A DNA stretch of 55,822 bases. It comes from an uncultured Candidatus Saccharibacteria bacterium (GTDB taxonomy: Bacteria > Patescibacteriota > Saccharimonadia > Saccharimonadales > Saccharimonadaceae). Below, piece after piece: positions 1 to 8,629 of the stretch. Under the pieces are notes generated by a model, which was not told the DNA's origin, searched no databases, and saw only the letters and a program-made list of their open reading frames with translations. The stretch covers positions 1-55,822 of the forward strand of contig CAMUBZ010000006.1 in assembly GCA_947087275.1 (NCBI GenBank). Direction: 5' to 3'. The translations under genes and the position numbers were made by a program. The stretch's first letter is position 1. Each line of letters begins with the position of its first letter.

Positions 1-38
1 AAAATTTAGGCCCACAGAGTATTATCTCGTGGGCCTAA
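1..38 (-). terminator. Rho-independent terminator after pyrE
   Basis: A 10-bp perfect stem (TTAGGCCCAC / GTGGGCCTAA, positions 6-15 and 29-38) is followed on the minus strand by AAATTTT. It lies just beyond the pyrE stop and would end the pyrF-pyrE transcript. Confidence 0.8.
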
Positions 39-58
39 CAAGTATATACTTGTTACTT

Positions 59-715
59 TTATTTAGTCGGATAGTCCGGATGGTCTTTTATCCATTCATA
101 CCCGTGACCGGGGTGTAACCACATCGGTTTCTTTTCTGCGCAGAGAGGGCATTTCTCTGCGTTATAAGCCGGGATACCGATATCCTGTAACGATTCCAGC
201 CAAGGGATGCCAAGAACTCCTGCACTGATTTCTACATTACGCCGGATAATAACAACTGCGCCTTCTACCTCGCCACCGCTACTCCTGATGAGATTGATGG
301 TCTGCAACAATGATTGGGCGGTAGTCAGTACGTCGTCAAGGATAATGCAACGGCGTCCCTTGATGACTTCTTCAAAGTCTAATTTCTGACTCCACTGCAT
401 AGCAGTTTTGTCGGAATTGGGTTCACACCAGACATAATCGTTGCCATTGATATGCGCAACTTCCTGAGCGAGGTTGCGTCCCATAGTTTCCGGCCCCACC
501 AAGAGGATATCTTTGCTTCCTGCGTTGGTGTGCTTGTGAATATTCTGGGAGATTATTTCTCCGACGTCTGTCATCGCATCGCGTCTACCGGCTAATTTGC
601 GTAAATTGATATAACCGGCAGAATGTTTGCCGCTGGTTAGTACTACGTGGCCATCAGTGATAATTGCTCCTTGTGCTTCCAAGATGTCCAAAATTCCGGG
701 AATAGTTTTACTCAT
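59..715 (-). CDS. pyrE: Orotate phosphoribosyltransferase-like protein
   Basis: 218 aa. It transfers ribose 5-phosphate from PRPP to orotate to give OMP in pyrimidine synthesis. The PRPP-binding signature is seen as ILDDVLTTAQ (residues 115-124), preceded by a conserved LLVGPETMGR stretch (71-80). A CPLC pair near residue 180 and the C-terminal tail are less usual. The start at 715 is chosen because AGGAGGGG precedes it at good spacing; an in-frame extension to 835 would run deep into pyrF. The first codons overlap the pyrF stop by 8 bp, so the two are probably translationally coupled. OPRT is the likely substrate class given the pyrF neighbour, but another PRPP transferase cannot be excluded. 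Confidence 0.85.
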   Translation of the reverse strand: MSKTIPGILDILEAQGAIITDGHVVLTSGKHSAGYINLRKLAGRRDAMTDVGEIISQNIHKHTNAGSKDILLVGPETMGRNLAQEVAHINGNDYVWCEPNSDKTAMQWSQKLDFEEVIKGRRCIILDDVLTTAQSLLQTINLIRSSGGEVEGAVVIIRRNVEISAGVLGIPWLESLQDIGIPAYNAEKCPLCAEKKPMWLHPGHGYEWIKDHPDYPTK

Positions 716-1481
716 GCTGACCCCTCCTTTCAATGCAGTTGAGTATTTTCTGGATGTTCGGTAAGATGACGTCGTATGATTCACCTTTGCGGTAGATGTT
801 GCGCCCCACAACAAGGCGGTTGACTCCGGCTGCAAAGGCTTCCTGTGGAGTCATGACGCGATTCTGGTCGTCCGTGTTGCTGCCAAACATGCGGATGCCC
901 GGTGTGTTGATGATGAGCCAGTCACTGACTTTCCTGATTGCCTGTGCTTCCATAGCAGAGCAAACTATATCTGTCATATTGCAATTTTCCATCAACGTAG
1001 CGTAATCCACTACGGCCTGCGCGGGGTCTTTGTTGAACTCCCATTTGGCAGTGTCGGCAGTCTTACTGGTCAACACCGTGACGGCGCACGGTTGTGTTTC
1101 GGCGGCGAAACAGAGTTTGCTAAAGCGATAGAGCAAATCGTAGCTATTATCGCTTATTTCCGGATGTGTTTTAAGCGTGTACCTTGTGTCGCAAGCGTTA
1201 GCCATCACGTTGAGCATCCAAGGGTGATTCTCCAAATGCAATTTTGCAATTTCGAGAACTTTGCTGGGAACTTCAACGATTTTAGCATCGTCAAAGACTG
1301 CAACATTACACTGGGATTGCACTTCACCGATAGCGGACAGACCGTTTTGTTCGACAAAGAAGCGGTCCAGTTTGACGGCTACCGTCTCGCGCGGGAATTT
1401 GTCATCCCCCAAAATACGCAGCAAATCACTTTTGGGAATGTGGTCGGCGCTCCAAATAACTTTGATGTTTGTAGTATCCAT
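708..1481 (-). CDS. pyrF: Orotidine 5'-phosphate decarboxylase-like
   Basis: 257 aa. It would decarboxylate OMP to UMP, the step after PyrE. A Lys in VAVKLDRFF (K37) and the DAKIVE segment (D65, K67, E70) match the catalytic Lys and the D-x-K-x-x-D motif, except that the last Asp is Glu. The C-terminal TPGIR and VVGRNI segments match the phosphate-binding end of the family, including DDQNRVMTP. It forms an operon with pyrE (8-bp overlap). A promoter is visible upstream at 1542-1570. The divergent neighbour pyrG acts later in the same pathway. Confidence 0.85.
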   Translation of the reverse strand: MDTTNIKVIWSADHIPKSDLLRILGDDKFPRETVAVKLDRFFVEQNGLSAIGEVQSQCNVAVFDDAKIVEVPSKVLEIAKLHLENHPWMLNVMANACDTRYTLKTHPEISDNSYDLLYRFSKLCFAAETQPCAVTVLTSKTADTAKWEFNKDPAQAVVDYATLMENCNMTDIVCSAMEAQAIRKVSDWLIINTPGIRMFGSNTDDQNRVMTPQEAFAAGVNRLVVGRNIYRKGESYDVILPNIQKILNCIERRGQHE

Positions 1482-1541
1482 TTACTACACCTCGATTCTA
1501 TAAGTACTCAAACCAACCATGAAGGCTGGCCTGGCTCTTTT

Positions 1542-1570
1542 ATTATACATTATGTTGTTCTATTTGTCCA
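1542..1570 (-). promoter_or_regulatory. Promoter of pyrF-pyrE
   Basis: On the minus strand TGGACA (1570-1565), a 17-bp spacer and TATAAT (1547-1542) make a near-consensus sigma-70 promoter about 60 nt upstream of the pyrF start. Confidence 0.7.
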
Positions 1571-1656
1571 GCAACTTTTGGGTAGCCATAATGTTATGCT
1601 TGTGATATGATAAAAATAAGAAGTGTGGGCAAAGAGTTAATTAAGGGAGGTGCCCA

Positions 1657-3252
1657 ATGTTTAGAAATAAAAAAACGCGAAAACCATGTAAATATATTTT
1701 TGTCACTGGTGGTGTGTTGTCGGGTGTTGGCAAGGGAATCACGGCGGCTTCGATTGGTGCAATTTTGAAAGCCAAGGGCTACAAAGTTTCGATGCAAAAA
1801 TGTGACCCTTATCTGAACGTGGACGCGGGGTTGTTGAACCCAGTGGAACACGGTGAGTGTTTTGTAACGCACGACGGGGTAGAAACTGACTTGGATTTAG
1901 GGCACTATGAGCGGTTTTTGGATTTTGAGACCAATCGCTATTCTATTACGCTTTCGGGGGCGATTTATCGGGAGCTAATTGAAAAAGAGCGAAGCGGTGG
2001 GTTTCATGGCAAGACCGTGCAGATGATTCCGCATTTTACAGATTTGGTGCAAGAGAAAATTGCCAAAGCCAGTGAGGGCTCACAGATTCATATTGTGGAA
2101 ATTGGCGGTACGGTGGGGGATTATGAGGGCTTGAGTTTTATTGAGGCAATTCGCTTGTTTGCCAATCGGGTGGGGCGCGAGAACTGTCTCTATGTGCACG
2201 TAGTGTATATTCCGTGGCTCAATACTTCAAAGGAGTTGAAAACCAAGCCAGCACAAAATGCACTCAAGGATATGCAAGGGTTTGGGATTATTCCGGATGT
2301 GGTGGTGTGTCGGTCGGAGCGTCCAGCACCACGTGAGATGTGTGAGAAAATTGCCAAATTTGCTGGGATTCCGGGTGAGGCGGTGTTGAACTTGCCGGAT
2401 ATCGAATCGGTGTATGATGTGCCGTTTAACGTGCTCAAGTCTGGTGTGTTAGAGATTTTGAATAACTTTACCGGTAATAAAAAGGCTCCAGACATGAAGC
2501 GCTGGCAGGAATTTTCGCGCCTCAGAGGCAAGAAGTGGGCCAAGACAGTGCGTGTGGGGCTAGTGGCAAAGTATGTGGGCAACGAGGATACTTATATTTG
2601 TGTGACAGAGGCTTTGAAGTCAGCGGCGGCATGGAACAAAGTGAACTTGGAGATTGAATGGATTAATGCTGAGACAGCGACCAAGCGAGATTTTGCCAAG
2701 GTAGATGGTTTGGTGGTGCCAGGTGGATTTGGTGCGCGCGGAGCCGAAGGTAAGGTCAAGGCAGCAACTTATGCTCTGGAGAAAGATGTGCCTTATCTGG
2801 GTCTGTGTTTAGGCATGCAGATGGCCTGTGTGGCGGCAGCGCGTAAGGGCAAGGTAAAGAACGCCAATTCAGAGGAATTTGGTGCGGGTGCTGGTGAAAA
2901 TGTGATTTATATTATGGAAGACCAAAAAGGTAAGGAATCAACAGGTGGTACGATGCGTTTGGGAGATTATCCAGCGGTGCTCAAGAAGGGTAGCAAGACA
3001 GCCAAAATTTATGGTACCACTGAGGTGACTGAGCGTCATCGTCATCGCTATGAAGTAAATCAAGAATTTTTGAGTGCGATTGAGAAGGGGGGCTTGGTGG
3101 TGTCGGGCACTTCTCCTGATGGGGCGTTGGTGGAATTTGTGGAAAGTCCAAAGAATAAGTTCTTTGTGGCGACGCAAGCGCATCCAGAGTTTCGCTCGCG
3201 CCCGTTGGATGTACATCCGCTGTTTATGGAGTTCATACGGAGTTTGAAGTAG
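1657..3252 (+). CDS. pyrG: CTP synthase
   Basis: 531 aa, normal length for the family. It makes CTP from UTP with glutamine as ammonia donor. The N-terminal synthetase P-loop is seen as GGVLSGVGKG (about 18-27), with the CDPYLNVDAG segment following. The C-terminal class I glutamine amidotransferase carries Cys384 in GLCLGMQ and AHPEF near the end. The start follows GGGAGG at 8 nt. The next gene begins with GTG directly after the stop, so the two are probably cotranscribed. Confidence 0.97.
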   Translation: MFRNKKTRKPCKYIFVTGGVLSGVGKGITAASIGAILKAKGYKVSMQKCDPYLNVDAGLLNPVEHGECFVTHDGVETDLDLGHYERFLDFETNRYSITLSGAIYRELIEKERSGGFHGKTVQMIPHFTDLVQEKIAKASEGSQIHIVEIGGTVGDYEGLSFIEAIRLFANRVGRENCLYVHVVYIPWLNTSKELKTKPAQNALKDMQGFGIIPDVVVCRSERPAPREMCEKIAKFAGIPGEAVLNLPDIESVYDVPFNVLKSGVLEILNNFTGNKKAPDMKRWQEFSRLRGKKWAKTVRVGLVAKYVGNEDTYICVTEALKSAAAWNKVNLEIEWINAETATKRDFAKVDGLVVPGGFGARGAEGKVKAATYALEKDVPYLGLCLGMQMACVAAARKGKVKNANSEEFGAGAGENVIYIMEDQKGKESTGGTMRLGDYPAVLKKGSKTAKIYGTTEVTERHRHRYEVNQEFLSAIEKGGLVVSGTSPDGALVEFVESPKNKFFVATQAHPEFRSRPLDVHPLFMEFIRSLK

Positions 3253-3942
3253 GTGGGACAGGACGAGCACATAGCGAAGTGGGTCAAAGAGCATAAGAAA
3301 GAATTTGCGCGTAGATTGATTCGCGAATCTGGCGCCGAAAAGTCAGGTCAGCCGGCGGCGATTTTTATGGCGGGGCTACCAGGGGCGGGGAAGACGGAAG
3401 TTTCTCGTGGTTTGATTCGCCAGTCTAATTTGAAAGTTATTCGGTTAGACATGGATGAGATCGCAGCTCAAATTGACACATATCAACCACAAAAAGCAGA
3501 TCGTTTTCGACGGAGTGCGTCGGTTTTGTTGACGGAAGTTTTTGACCGCGTAATTAGAGGGGGTTATAACTTTATGATGGACGGTACGTTTGGCGGCGGT
3601 TTGGCATTGCAAAATATCGAGCGCGTCTTGAAGCGGAAATATGATTTGAAGATAATATACGTACAACAAGATCCAAGGCGGGCTTGGGAGTATACCGTAG
3701 CAAGAGAAAAAGTAGAGCATCGGGCAATTGATTTGGATGGATTTGTAGAATCATATTTTCGGACAATTCAGAATCTATTAAAATTGAAAGATTTTGAGGA
3801 TGTAAAATTAGATATAATTGTTAAAGACCATAGTAATGGGGTAAAAGAGTGGATACGTAATATTTCGACGAAAGATATTGACCAATATGTCAAGGTTGAG
3901 TATAATGATGAAAAGGCCCTCAAAGAGTATTTAGATGTATAG
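3253..3942 (+). CDS. Zeta-toxin-family P-loop kinase
   Basis: 229 aa. The Walker A motif GLPGAGKTE (about 41-49), the following LDMDEI acidic segment and DGTF match zeta toxin / UDP-N-acetylglucosamine kinase-type domains, which phosphorylate UDP-sugars or other small substrates. The GTG start abuts the pyrG stop. An ATG for a 54-codon gene lies inside its last codons (3935), so the two are coupled. Whether this is a true toxin or a housekeeping kinase cannot be told from sequence; no epsilon-type antitoxin precedes it. Confidence 0.8.
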   Translation: MGQDEHIAKWVKEHKKEFARRLIRESGAEKSGQPAAIFMAGLPGAGKTEVSRGLIRQSNLKVIRLDMDEIAAQIDTYQPQKADRFRRSASVLLTEVFDRVIRGGYNFMMDGTFGGGLALQNIERVLKRKYDLKIIYVQQDPRRAWEYTVAREKVEHRAIDLDGFVESYFRTIQNLLKLKDFEDVKLDIIVKDHSNGVKEWIRNISTKDIDQYVKVEYNDEKALKEYLDV

Positions 3943-4099
3943 ACTTAGATTGCTATTAACCAAAAAACGACCAACTTTGCATGATTTAGTGCAGGGTAAT
4001 TTATCGAAGTCGTCTGAAGCGGTGTTTAAAGCGGCGTTTGAAGATGCACGCAAGGAGCAGGCCAAAATCTTGAAGCAGGCAAAAAGTTTATCAAAATAG
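3935..4099 (+). CDS. Small basic protein coupled to the zeta-like kinase
   Basis: 54 aa, starting at an ATG that overlaps the last codons of the zeta-like gene and ending with TAG at 4097-4099. It is rich in Lys, Ala and Gln with a helical C-terminal half (DARKEQAKILKQAKSLSK). I do not recognise a family. Its coupling to the kinase suggests a partner, possibly an antitoxin or adaptor, but that is inference from position only. Confidence 0.55.
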   Translation: MYRLRLLLTKKRPTLHDLVQGNLSKSSEAVFKAAFEDARKEQAKILKQAKSLSK

Positions 4100-4164
4100 C
4101 CTTGCGGGGGGGGGCGCTTTATGTGCTACAATAGAAACAAGAATAATTTTTGATTGGAGTTTCT

Positions 4165-4851
4165 ATGAAGAAAACAACGAGCATTTTGTGGGGATGCGTT
4201 TTGGTAGCGCTGGGCGTGATTTTGGGGATTAACGCTCTGGGTATTGCACAGATTAATATCTTTTTCCCGGGCTGGTGGACGCTGTTTATTATTGTGCCCT
4301 GTGCGATTAGCCTATTTGGTAATGACACGGACAAAACTGGAGATTTGATTGGGATTTTGATTGGGGTGTGTTTGCTGTTGGCTTGCCAGGGCGCAATTGC
4401 CTTTAGCGTGCTTTGGAAACTGCTAGTGCCGGCAATTTTGATTATCATTGGTTTGTCAATTATCTTCAAAGATGCGATTAGTGGCAAGGTGAAAAAGGAA
4501 GTGAAGAAGTTGCGCGGGAAGACCAGTGATAAGGAGTACTGGGCGACGTTCAGTGGGCAGAATATCGATTTTGCCAAGGAGAAGTTTGAGGGTTGTCGAT
4601 TAGAAGCGGTATTTGGTGGGATCAAATGTGACTTACGTGAGGCAAAGATTGAAGACGATGTGCTCATTAGGGCGAGCGCGATTTTTGGCGGGGTAACGAT
4701 TTATGTGTCAGAGGATGTGAATGTGCAAGTGATTTCCTCGGCGATGTTTGGCGGTACAACTAATAAGCACAGCAAAAGAGTACAAGATGAGGCCAAGAAA
4801 ACGGTGTTTGTGGAGGCAACTTCGATCTTTGGTGGGGTGGAGGTTAAATAA
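4165..4851 (+). CDS. LiaF-like membrane protein
   Basis: 228 aa. Four hydrophobic segments fill the first ~115 residues. The rest is a soluble C-terminal domain with repeated FGG-type turns (VFGGIKC, IFGGVTI, MFGGTT, IFGGVEV), the pattern of the LiaF/cell-wall-active antibiotic response C-terminal beta-helix. The ATG at 4165 is chosen because GGAG lies 5 nt upstream; an in-frame TTG at 4150 would overlap that site. It overlaps the next gene by TAATG and probably works with it in envelope sensing. Confidence 0.7.
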   Translation: MKKTTSILWGCVLVALGVILGINALGIAQINIFFPGWWTLFIIVPCAISLFGNDTDKTGDLIGILIGVCLLLACQGAIAFSVLWKLLVPAILIIIGLSIIFKDAISGKVKKEVKKLRGKTSDKEYWATFSGQNIDFAKEKFEGCRLEAVFGGIKCDLREAKIEDDVLIRASAIFGGVTIYVSEDVNVQVISSAMFGGTTNKHSKRVQDEAKKTVFVEATSIFGGVEVK

Positions 4852-5684
4852 TGTATACAGCACAGCGGGTGATTAAATATTGTGCAGTAGCGTTTGCGGT
4901 ACTCTTGATTTGCGGAATTATTTCGGCAATTGTAACGGCAGGGATGATGCTGAGTTATGTTTTGGGTGGTTGGGATAATACACCAATTAGTGAGACAGTA
5001 GAGGTGATTGATGTGAGCGATATCGCGGTGCAAGAGGTAAAGAGTCTGCATCTTGATCTGAAGGCCACAAGTGTAGTGATTGAGCGAGGCGAGGACTTTA
5101 GTGTAGAAGCGGATGAAGAAGTGATTACGGTAAGTCAGGGCGAGAAAGCGCTTTATGTACAGGAAAAAGAATTTCATTTCTTGACGGATTGGGGAACTAG
5201 AGGGAAGGAAATGAAAATTACAATCCCACGTGATTGGACGGAATTGGAAACTTTGTGCCTGAATGCTGGCGCTGGCAGGGTGGAAATTCGAGATTTGACG
5301 GTAAAGAATCTGGAATTGGACCTCGGCGCGGGAAAAACGGAGATAAGTAGTCTGGTGGTAACAGAACGTACCAAAGTTAAAGGTGGTGCGGGATATCTGG
5401 CAGTGCGTGAGAGCGGAATTAAGGATTTGGATCTAGACATGGGTGTGGGTAAGGTGGAATTAAGTGTAAAATTGACGGGGAATAACCAGATTGACGCCGG
5501 AGTGGGGAAGTTAGATTTGAATTTGCGTGGTACGTCTGAGGATTATCGGGTAAAAGTTGAGAAGGGCCTGGGTTCGATTACTTTGAATGGCAAGAAAATG
5601 GCAGATGACGAGACTTGGGGTAACGGTAAGACTCTGATTGATGTTGATGGTGGGGTGGGCGCGATTGAGATTGTGACGGAATAA
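4851..5684 (+). CDS. Membrane-anchored DUF4097-like beta-repeat protein
   Basis: 277 aa. One N-terminal transmembrane segment (about 10-35) is followed by an extracellular domain built of repeated short beta strands (GAGRVEI, GAGKTEI, GVGKVEL, GVGKLDL, GVGAIEI). This matches the DUF4097 adhesin-like beta-strand repeat. The start codon shares one base with the stop of the LiaF-like gene. LiaF-type and DUF4097 proteins are often paired in envelope-stress loci; a kinase/regulator pair is not present here. Confidence 0.7.
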   Translation: MYTAQRVIKYCAVAFAVLLICGIISAIVTAGMMLSYVLGGWDNTPISETVEVIDVSDIAVQEVKSLHLDLKATSVVIERGEDFSVEADEEVITVSQGEKALYVQEKEFHFLTDWGTRGKEMKITIPRDWTELETLCLNAGAGRVEIRDLTVKNLELDLGAGKTEISSLVVTERTKVKGGAGYLAVRESGIKDLDLDMGVGKVELSVKLTGNNQIDAGVGKLDLNLRGTSEDYRVKVEKGLGSITLNGKKMADDETWGNGKTLIDVDGGVGAIEIVTE

Positions 5685-5689
5685 GGTTA

Positions 5690-5797
5690 GACTCCACTTC
5701 TACATATCCCCCTCCTACATAGCCACATCACTACGTTCTATGGTATGGGTGTCGATTCAGAAGGAGCCGAGTAAACTCGCTTTCTCCTCTCCTACTC
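5690..5797 (-). repeat. Post-cassette element: hairpin plus conserved bulged stem
   Basis: Downstream of cassette 1, on its strand, are TATGTAGGAG, a degenerate hairpin with a CGAGTTTACTCG tip, then the conserved block CCCATACCA...GTAGTGATGTGGCTATGTAGGAG. The last block can fold as CATACCA/TGTGGcTATG with a bulged C. The same module follows cassettes 3, 6, 7 and 8. Confidence 0.7.
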
Positions 5798-6007
5798 CTA
5801 CATACCTAATACAGTACTAAGGCAGCGGAGGGAGCGACCGATATAACGATTGCCATCATCGGAGGACGGGTTAACACTTGTATGTAAGGCCAAATCATAG
5901 GCATTTGTAGTTGTTTGGGCTCCACGTGAGGACCAATAACGCCCATTTTGCCCGGCATGCCATAATACTCCCACACTATAGACTAAATTAACAACTCCGC
6001 TGCGCAC
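5798..6007 (-). pseudogene. Silent FISUMP 3'-end cassette 1
   Basis: Encodes VRSG...SLRCLSTVLGM-stop (69 codons) without start site, RBS or promoter. The interior has WSSRG and NAYDLAL, the pattern of the C-terminal part of a FISUMP C-lectin-like domain. It starts at GTGCGCAGCGG and ends in the common 3' block. Its 5' end faces cassette 2, giving a 13-bp perfect inverted repeat with a 10-bp spacer (5998-6033). I call it a silent donor segment; the alternative is a degraded gene end. Confidence 0.75.
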
Positions 6008-6021
6008 GAATTTAGGCTATC

Positions 6022-6228
6022 GTGCGCAGCGGGTATCTTAATGTTGAGCATACAGTGGGTTCTTTAAGGCATGCTGGTAGTAATAGTGGCAACTGGTCGT
6101 CGTGGGGTGTTGGCGAGATTAATGCTTATTACCTTGCTTTTTACGCTGATGGTGTAGGACCGTCGCATGGTCCGAATGCACGTTACCATGCTTTCCCCCT
6201 CCGCTGCCTTAGTACTGTATTAGGTATG
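6022..6228 (+). pseudogene. Silent FISUMP 3'-end cassette 2
   Basis: Encodes VRSGYLNV...FPLRCLSTVLGM. It differs from the others in that the terminal TAG is TGG, so the frame runs on to a TAA at 6250-6252, inside the argS promoter. The interior (NWSSWG, NAYYLAFY, GPSHGP) is unlike cassette 1 apart from family positions. The argS -10 box begins 20 bp after the cassette. Confidence 0.75.
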
Positions 6229-6260
6229 TGGGAGAGGTGGAATGTGATATAATATATGAT

Positions 6261-8093
6261 ATGGAAGAAATTCAGCAGCAACTTGAACAGACTATCGAGC
6301 GGCTTTTTGGTACGGATATAGCGGTGGAATTGACGGTGGCTCCAGAAGAAACGGGTGCGGATTACGCGAGCAATGTAGCGATGCGTTTGGCCAAGGTAGC
6401 ACATAAGGCGCCAATGGTGATTGCTGAGGCAATTAAGGCTGAATTAGAAGAGTCTGGTTGCGCGTTTGGTATAGAGGTGGCGGCGCCTGGATTTTTGAAT
6501 TTTACTTTGGACAAAAGCTATTTTGAGCAGATTATTGAGACTTACGCGCAGAGAGTGGATATATCACTAGATGAATATTCTGGTAAGACCGTAGTGACGG
6601 AATTTTCGGATCCTAATCCGTTTAAGGTGCTTCATGTGGGGCATCTTTATACTTCGATTGTGGGAGATTCGATTTCTCGCCTCTTAGAATTGGCGGGTGC
6701 AAAGGTGGTGCGGGCGAATTTTGGCGGTGACGTGGGGTTGCACGTTGGGAAGACTATCTGGGCATTATTGCAAAAACATTATTCACCTGATGATATAACG
6801 ATTGAGAAGATTGGTCAGTGCTATGTGGAGGGGACGCAGGCGTATGAGGATGACGAAACAGCCAAAGACGAGATTGTGCGCCTCAATAAAGCGGTTTATG
6901 CGCTGGCGGATTTGGGTCAGGAACGGTCGTTTGAGCGATTGGAGTTAGAGGGTTTGGCCGAAGATTATGGTTTTTCGACGGCAGAAATGGCGCAAATCGC
7001 TGAATTATATTGGCGAGGACGAGAGTTGAGTTATCAATATTTTGCGGATTTTTATGCGCAGATTGGCTTGAAATTTGATAAATATTATCCAGAATCGACG
7101 GTGGCCGGGCGAGGCCTTACAGAGGTGAGGGCACATATCGGTACGACGTATGAGGAGAGTGACGGCGCGGTGGTCTACCGAGGGGAGAAGGTAGGTTTGC
7201 ATACGCGGGTATTTATCAACCGTGAGGGGGTGCCGACTTATGAGGCTAAGGATGTAGGCTTGATTTTTACAAAATGGGATGACTGGCATTTCGATGAATC
7301 CGTAGTAATTACTGGGAACGAACAGAGCGATTATATGAAGGTGGTGCTGGCGAGCGTGCATGAGTATGCCCCTGAGTTGGTGGACCGGACGCAACATTTG
7401 ACGCACGGTATGGTGAAACTGCCGGGAAACGTCAAAATGTCTTCACGCAAAGGGAATTTCCTGAAGGCTGTGGATGTGATGAGCCTGGTAGAACAGGAAC
7501 TGACTGAATCTCTTCGCGAGAGGATCCGGAGTTACGACGAGGAAGAGCGGCGTAACCCTGCAACGGCAGGCGTCGCGAACGCGCCTCAAGAGAAGACGGT
7601 TCAGCCAGTTCCTGATAATACAAAATTAATTGCATTAGCCGCTATCAAGTACGCCTTTTTGAAATATCGTATGGGTGGAGATATTGTGTTTGACCCCCAG
7701 GAATCAGTATCAACTACTGGGAACTCTGGTGTGTATCTGTTATATTCGGCGGTGCGGGCACGTAAAATCTTGCAAAAAGCCGAATCTGGGGAAGTGAACA
7801 AAAAATTTGTTCAGAATGAGGAGCCACAAGTCGTGGAGGCAAGTGTGCGTAAGTTGAATAAAAAAATTGTTCAATATGTGGAAGTTATCAGGGGTGCAGT
7901 GCGGGAAAAAGCGCCGTATAAGGTTTGTAATTATTTGTACGAGTTGGCGCAAGAGTTTTCGCGGTTTTATGAGCATGTGCCAGTGGCGGGTAGCGCAGAA
8001 GAAGTTGAACGTAAGACCTTAGTGCGGGCTTACTTGAACGTCATGACGCATGGGTTAGACTTATTAGGGATCGAAGTGCCAGAGGAGATGTGA
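6261..8093 (+). CDS. argS: Arginyl-tRNA synthetase
   Basis: 610 aa. It charges tRNA-Arg. The class I HIGH motif is HVGH after FSDPNPFKVL, and the KMSKS loop is KMSSRKGN. The C-terminal helical anticodon-binding domain ends in the family manner (THGLDLLGI). TATAAT at 6248-6253 lies 7 nt before the ATG, so the mRNA is probably leaderless. An in-frame GTG at 6228 lies upstream of that -10 box and is not used. The stop overlaps the orn start (TGATG). Confidence 0.96.
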   Translation: MEEIQQQLEQTIERLFGTDIAVELTVAPEETGADYASNVAMRLAKVAHKAPMVIAEAIKAELEESGCAFGIEVAAPGFLNFTLDKSYFEQIIETYAQRVDISLDEYSGKTVVTEFSDPNPFKVLHVGHLYTSIVGDSISRLLELAGAKVVRANFGGDVGLHVGKTIWALLQKHYSPDDITIEKIGQCYVEGTQAYEDDETAKDEIVRLNKAVYALADLGQERSFERLELEGLAEDYGFSTAEMAQIAELYWRGRELSYQYFADFYAQIGLKFDKYYPESTVAGRGLTEVRAHIGTTYEESDGAVVYRGEKVGLHTRVFINREGVPTYEAKDVGLIFTKWDDWHFDESVVITGNEQSDYMKVVLASVHEYAPELVDRTQHLTHGMVKLPGNVKMSSRKGNFLKAVDVMSLVEQELTESLRERIRSYDEEERRNPATAGVANAPQEKTVQPVPDNTKLIALAAIKYAFLKYRMGGDIVFDPQESVSTTGNSGVYLLYSAVRARKILQKAESGEVNKKFVQNEEPQVVEASVRKLNKKIVQYVEVIRGAVREKAPYKVCNYLYELAQEFSRFYEHVPVAGSAEEVERKTLVRAYLNVMTHGLDLLGIEVPEEM

Positions 8094-8629
8094 TGAAAAA
8101 GGCAAAATTACTGTGGATTGACTTAGAAATGACAGGGCTAGACCCAGAAAAAGATCGGATTTTGGAACTCGCCGCGATTGCTACAGGTTGGGATTTGGAA
8201 TCGATTGCAGAGATGACGGCCGTAGTAAAAGTGCCTGAATCTTTGATGAAAGAGCGTATGGTGGGGGAATTTTGGGAAAATAACGCAGAGAGCCGAGATG
8301 GTTTGATGGCGCAGAATGCGACCGGTAAGAGCGTAACAGAGGTGGAACAGCAATTATTGGCGTTTATGGATCAATATTTTGGTTTAGAAATTATCTTGGC
8401 GGGTAATTCAATCCATCAGGATCGTAAGTTTATTGACAGAGAGTGGCCAGAGGTGGCAAAGCGGCTGCATTATCGTATGTTGGACGTGAGCGCCTGGAAG
8501 GTGTATTTCGAGGGGGCAAAGGGTAAGAAATTCACCAAGCGCGAAGCGCATCGAGCCTTGGATGACATACGGGGGTCAATAGAAGAGTTAAAATGGTATC
8601 TAAGTTTTATGAAAGGGGTGAACCAGTGA
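8093..8629 (+). CDS. orn: Oligoribonuclease
   Basis: 178 aa, typical length. It is a DEDDh 3'-5' exonuclease that degrades 2-5 nt RNA fragments to mononucleotides. Exo I is WIDLEMTGLD, Exo II is NSIHQDRKFI, and Exo III is HRALDDI, with YRMLDVS between. The ATG at 8093 overlaps the argS stop; a GTG one codon upstream is possible. It overlaps the next gene by one base (TGATG). Confidence 0.95.
   Translation: MKKAKLLWIDLEMTGLDPEKDRILELAAIATGWDLESIAEMTAVVKVPESLMKERMVGEFWENNAESRDGLMAQNATGKSVTEVEQQLLAFMDQYFGLEIILAGNSIHQDRKFIDREWPEVAKRLHYRMLDVSAWKVYFEGAKGKKFTKREAHRALDDIRGSIEELKWYLSFMKGVNQ

Noticed and set aside
59-835. Longer pyrE start at 835
   Set aside because: The extra 40 codons lie inside pyrF, are unlike the family and have no RBS, while 715 has a strong one.
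1092-1610. Plus-strand frame opposite pyrF
   Set aside because: It is the complement of a well-supported gene and has no domain or RBS of its own.
5690-5800. Cassettes as an integron array with attC sites
   Set aside because: Cassettes are scattered and in both orientations, no integrase is seen and the RYYYAAC/GTTRRRY core sites are not present, even though a bulged hairpin follows many cassettes.
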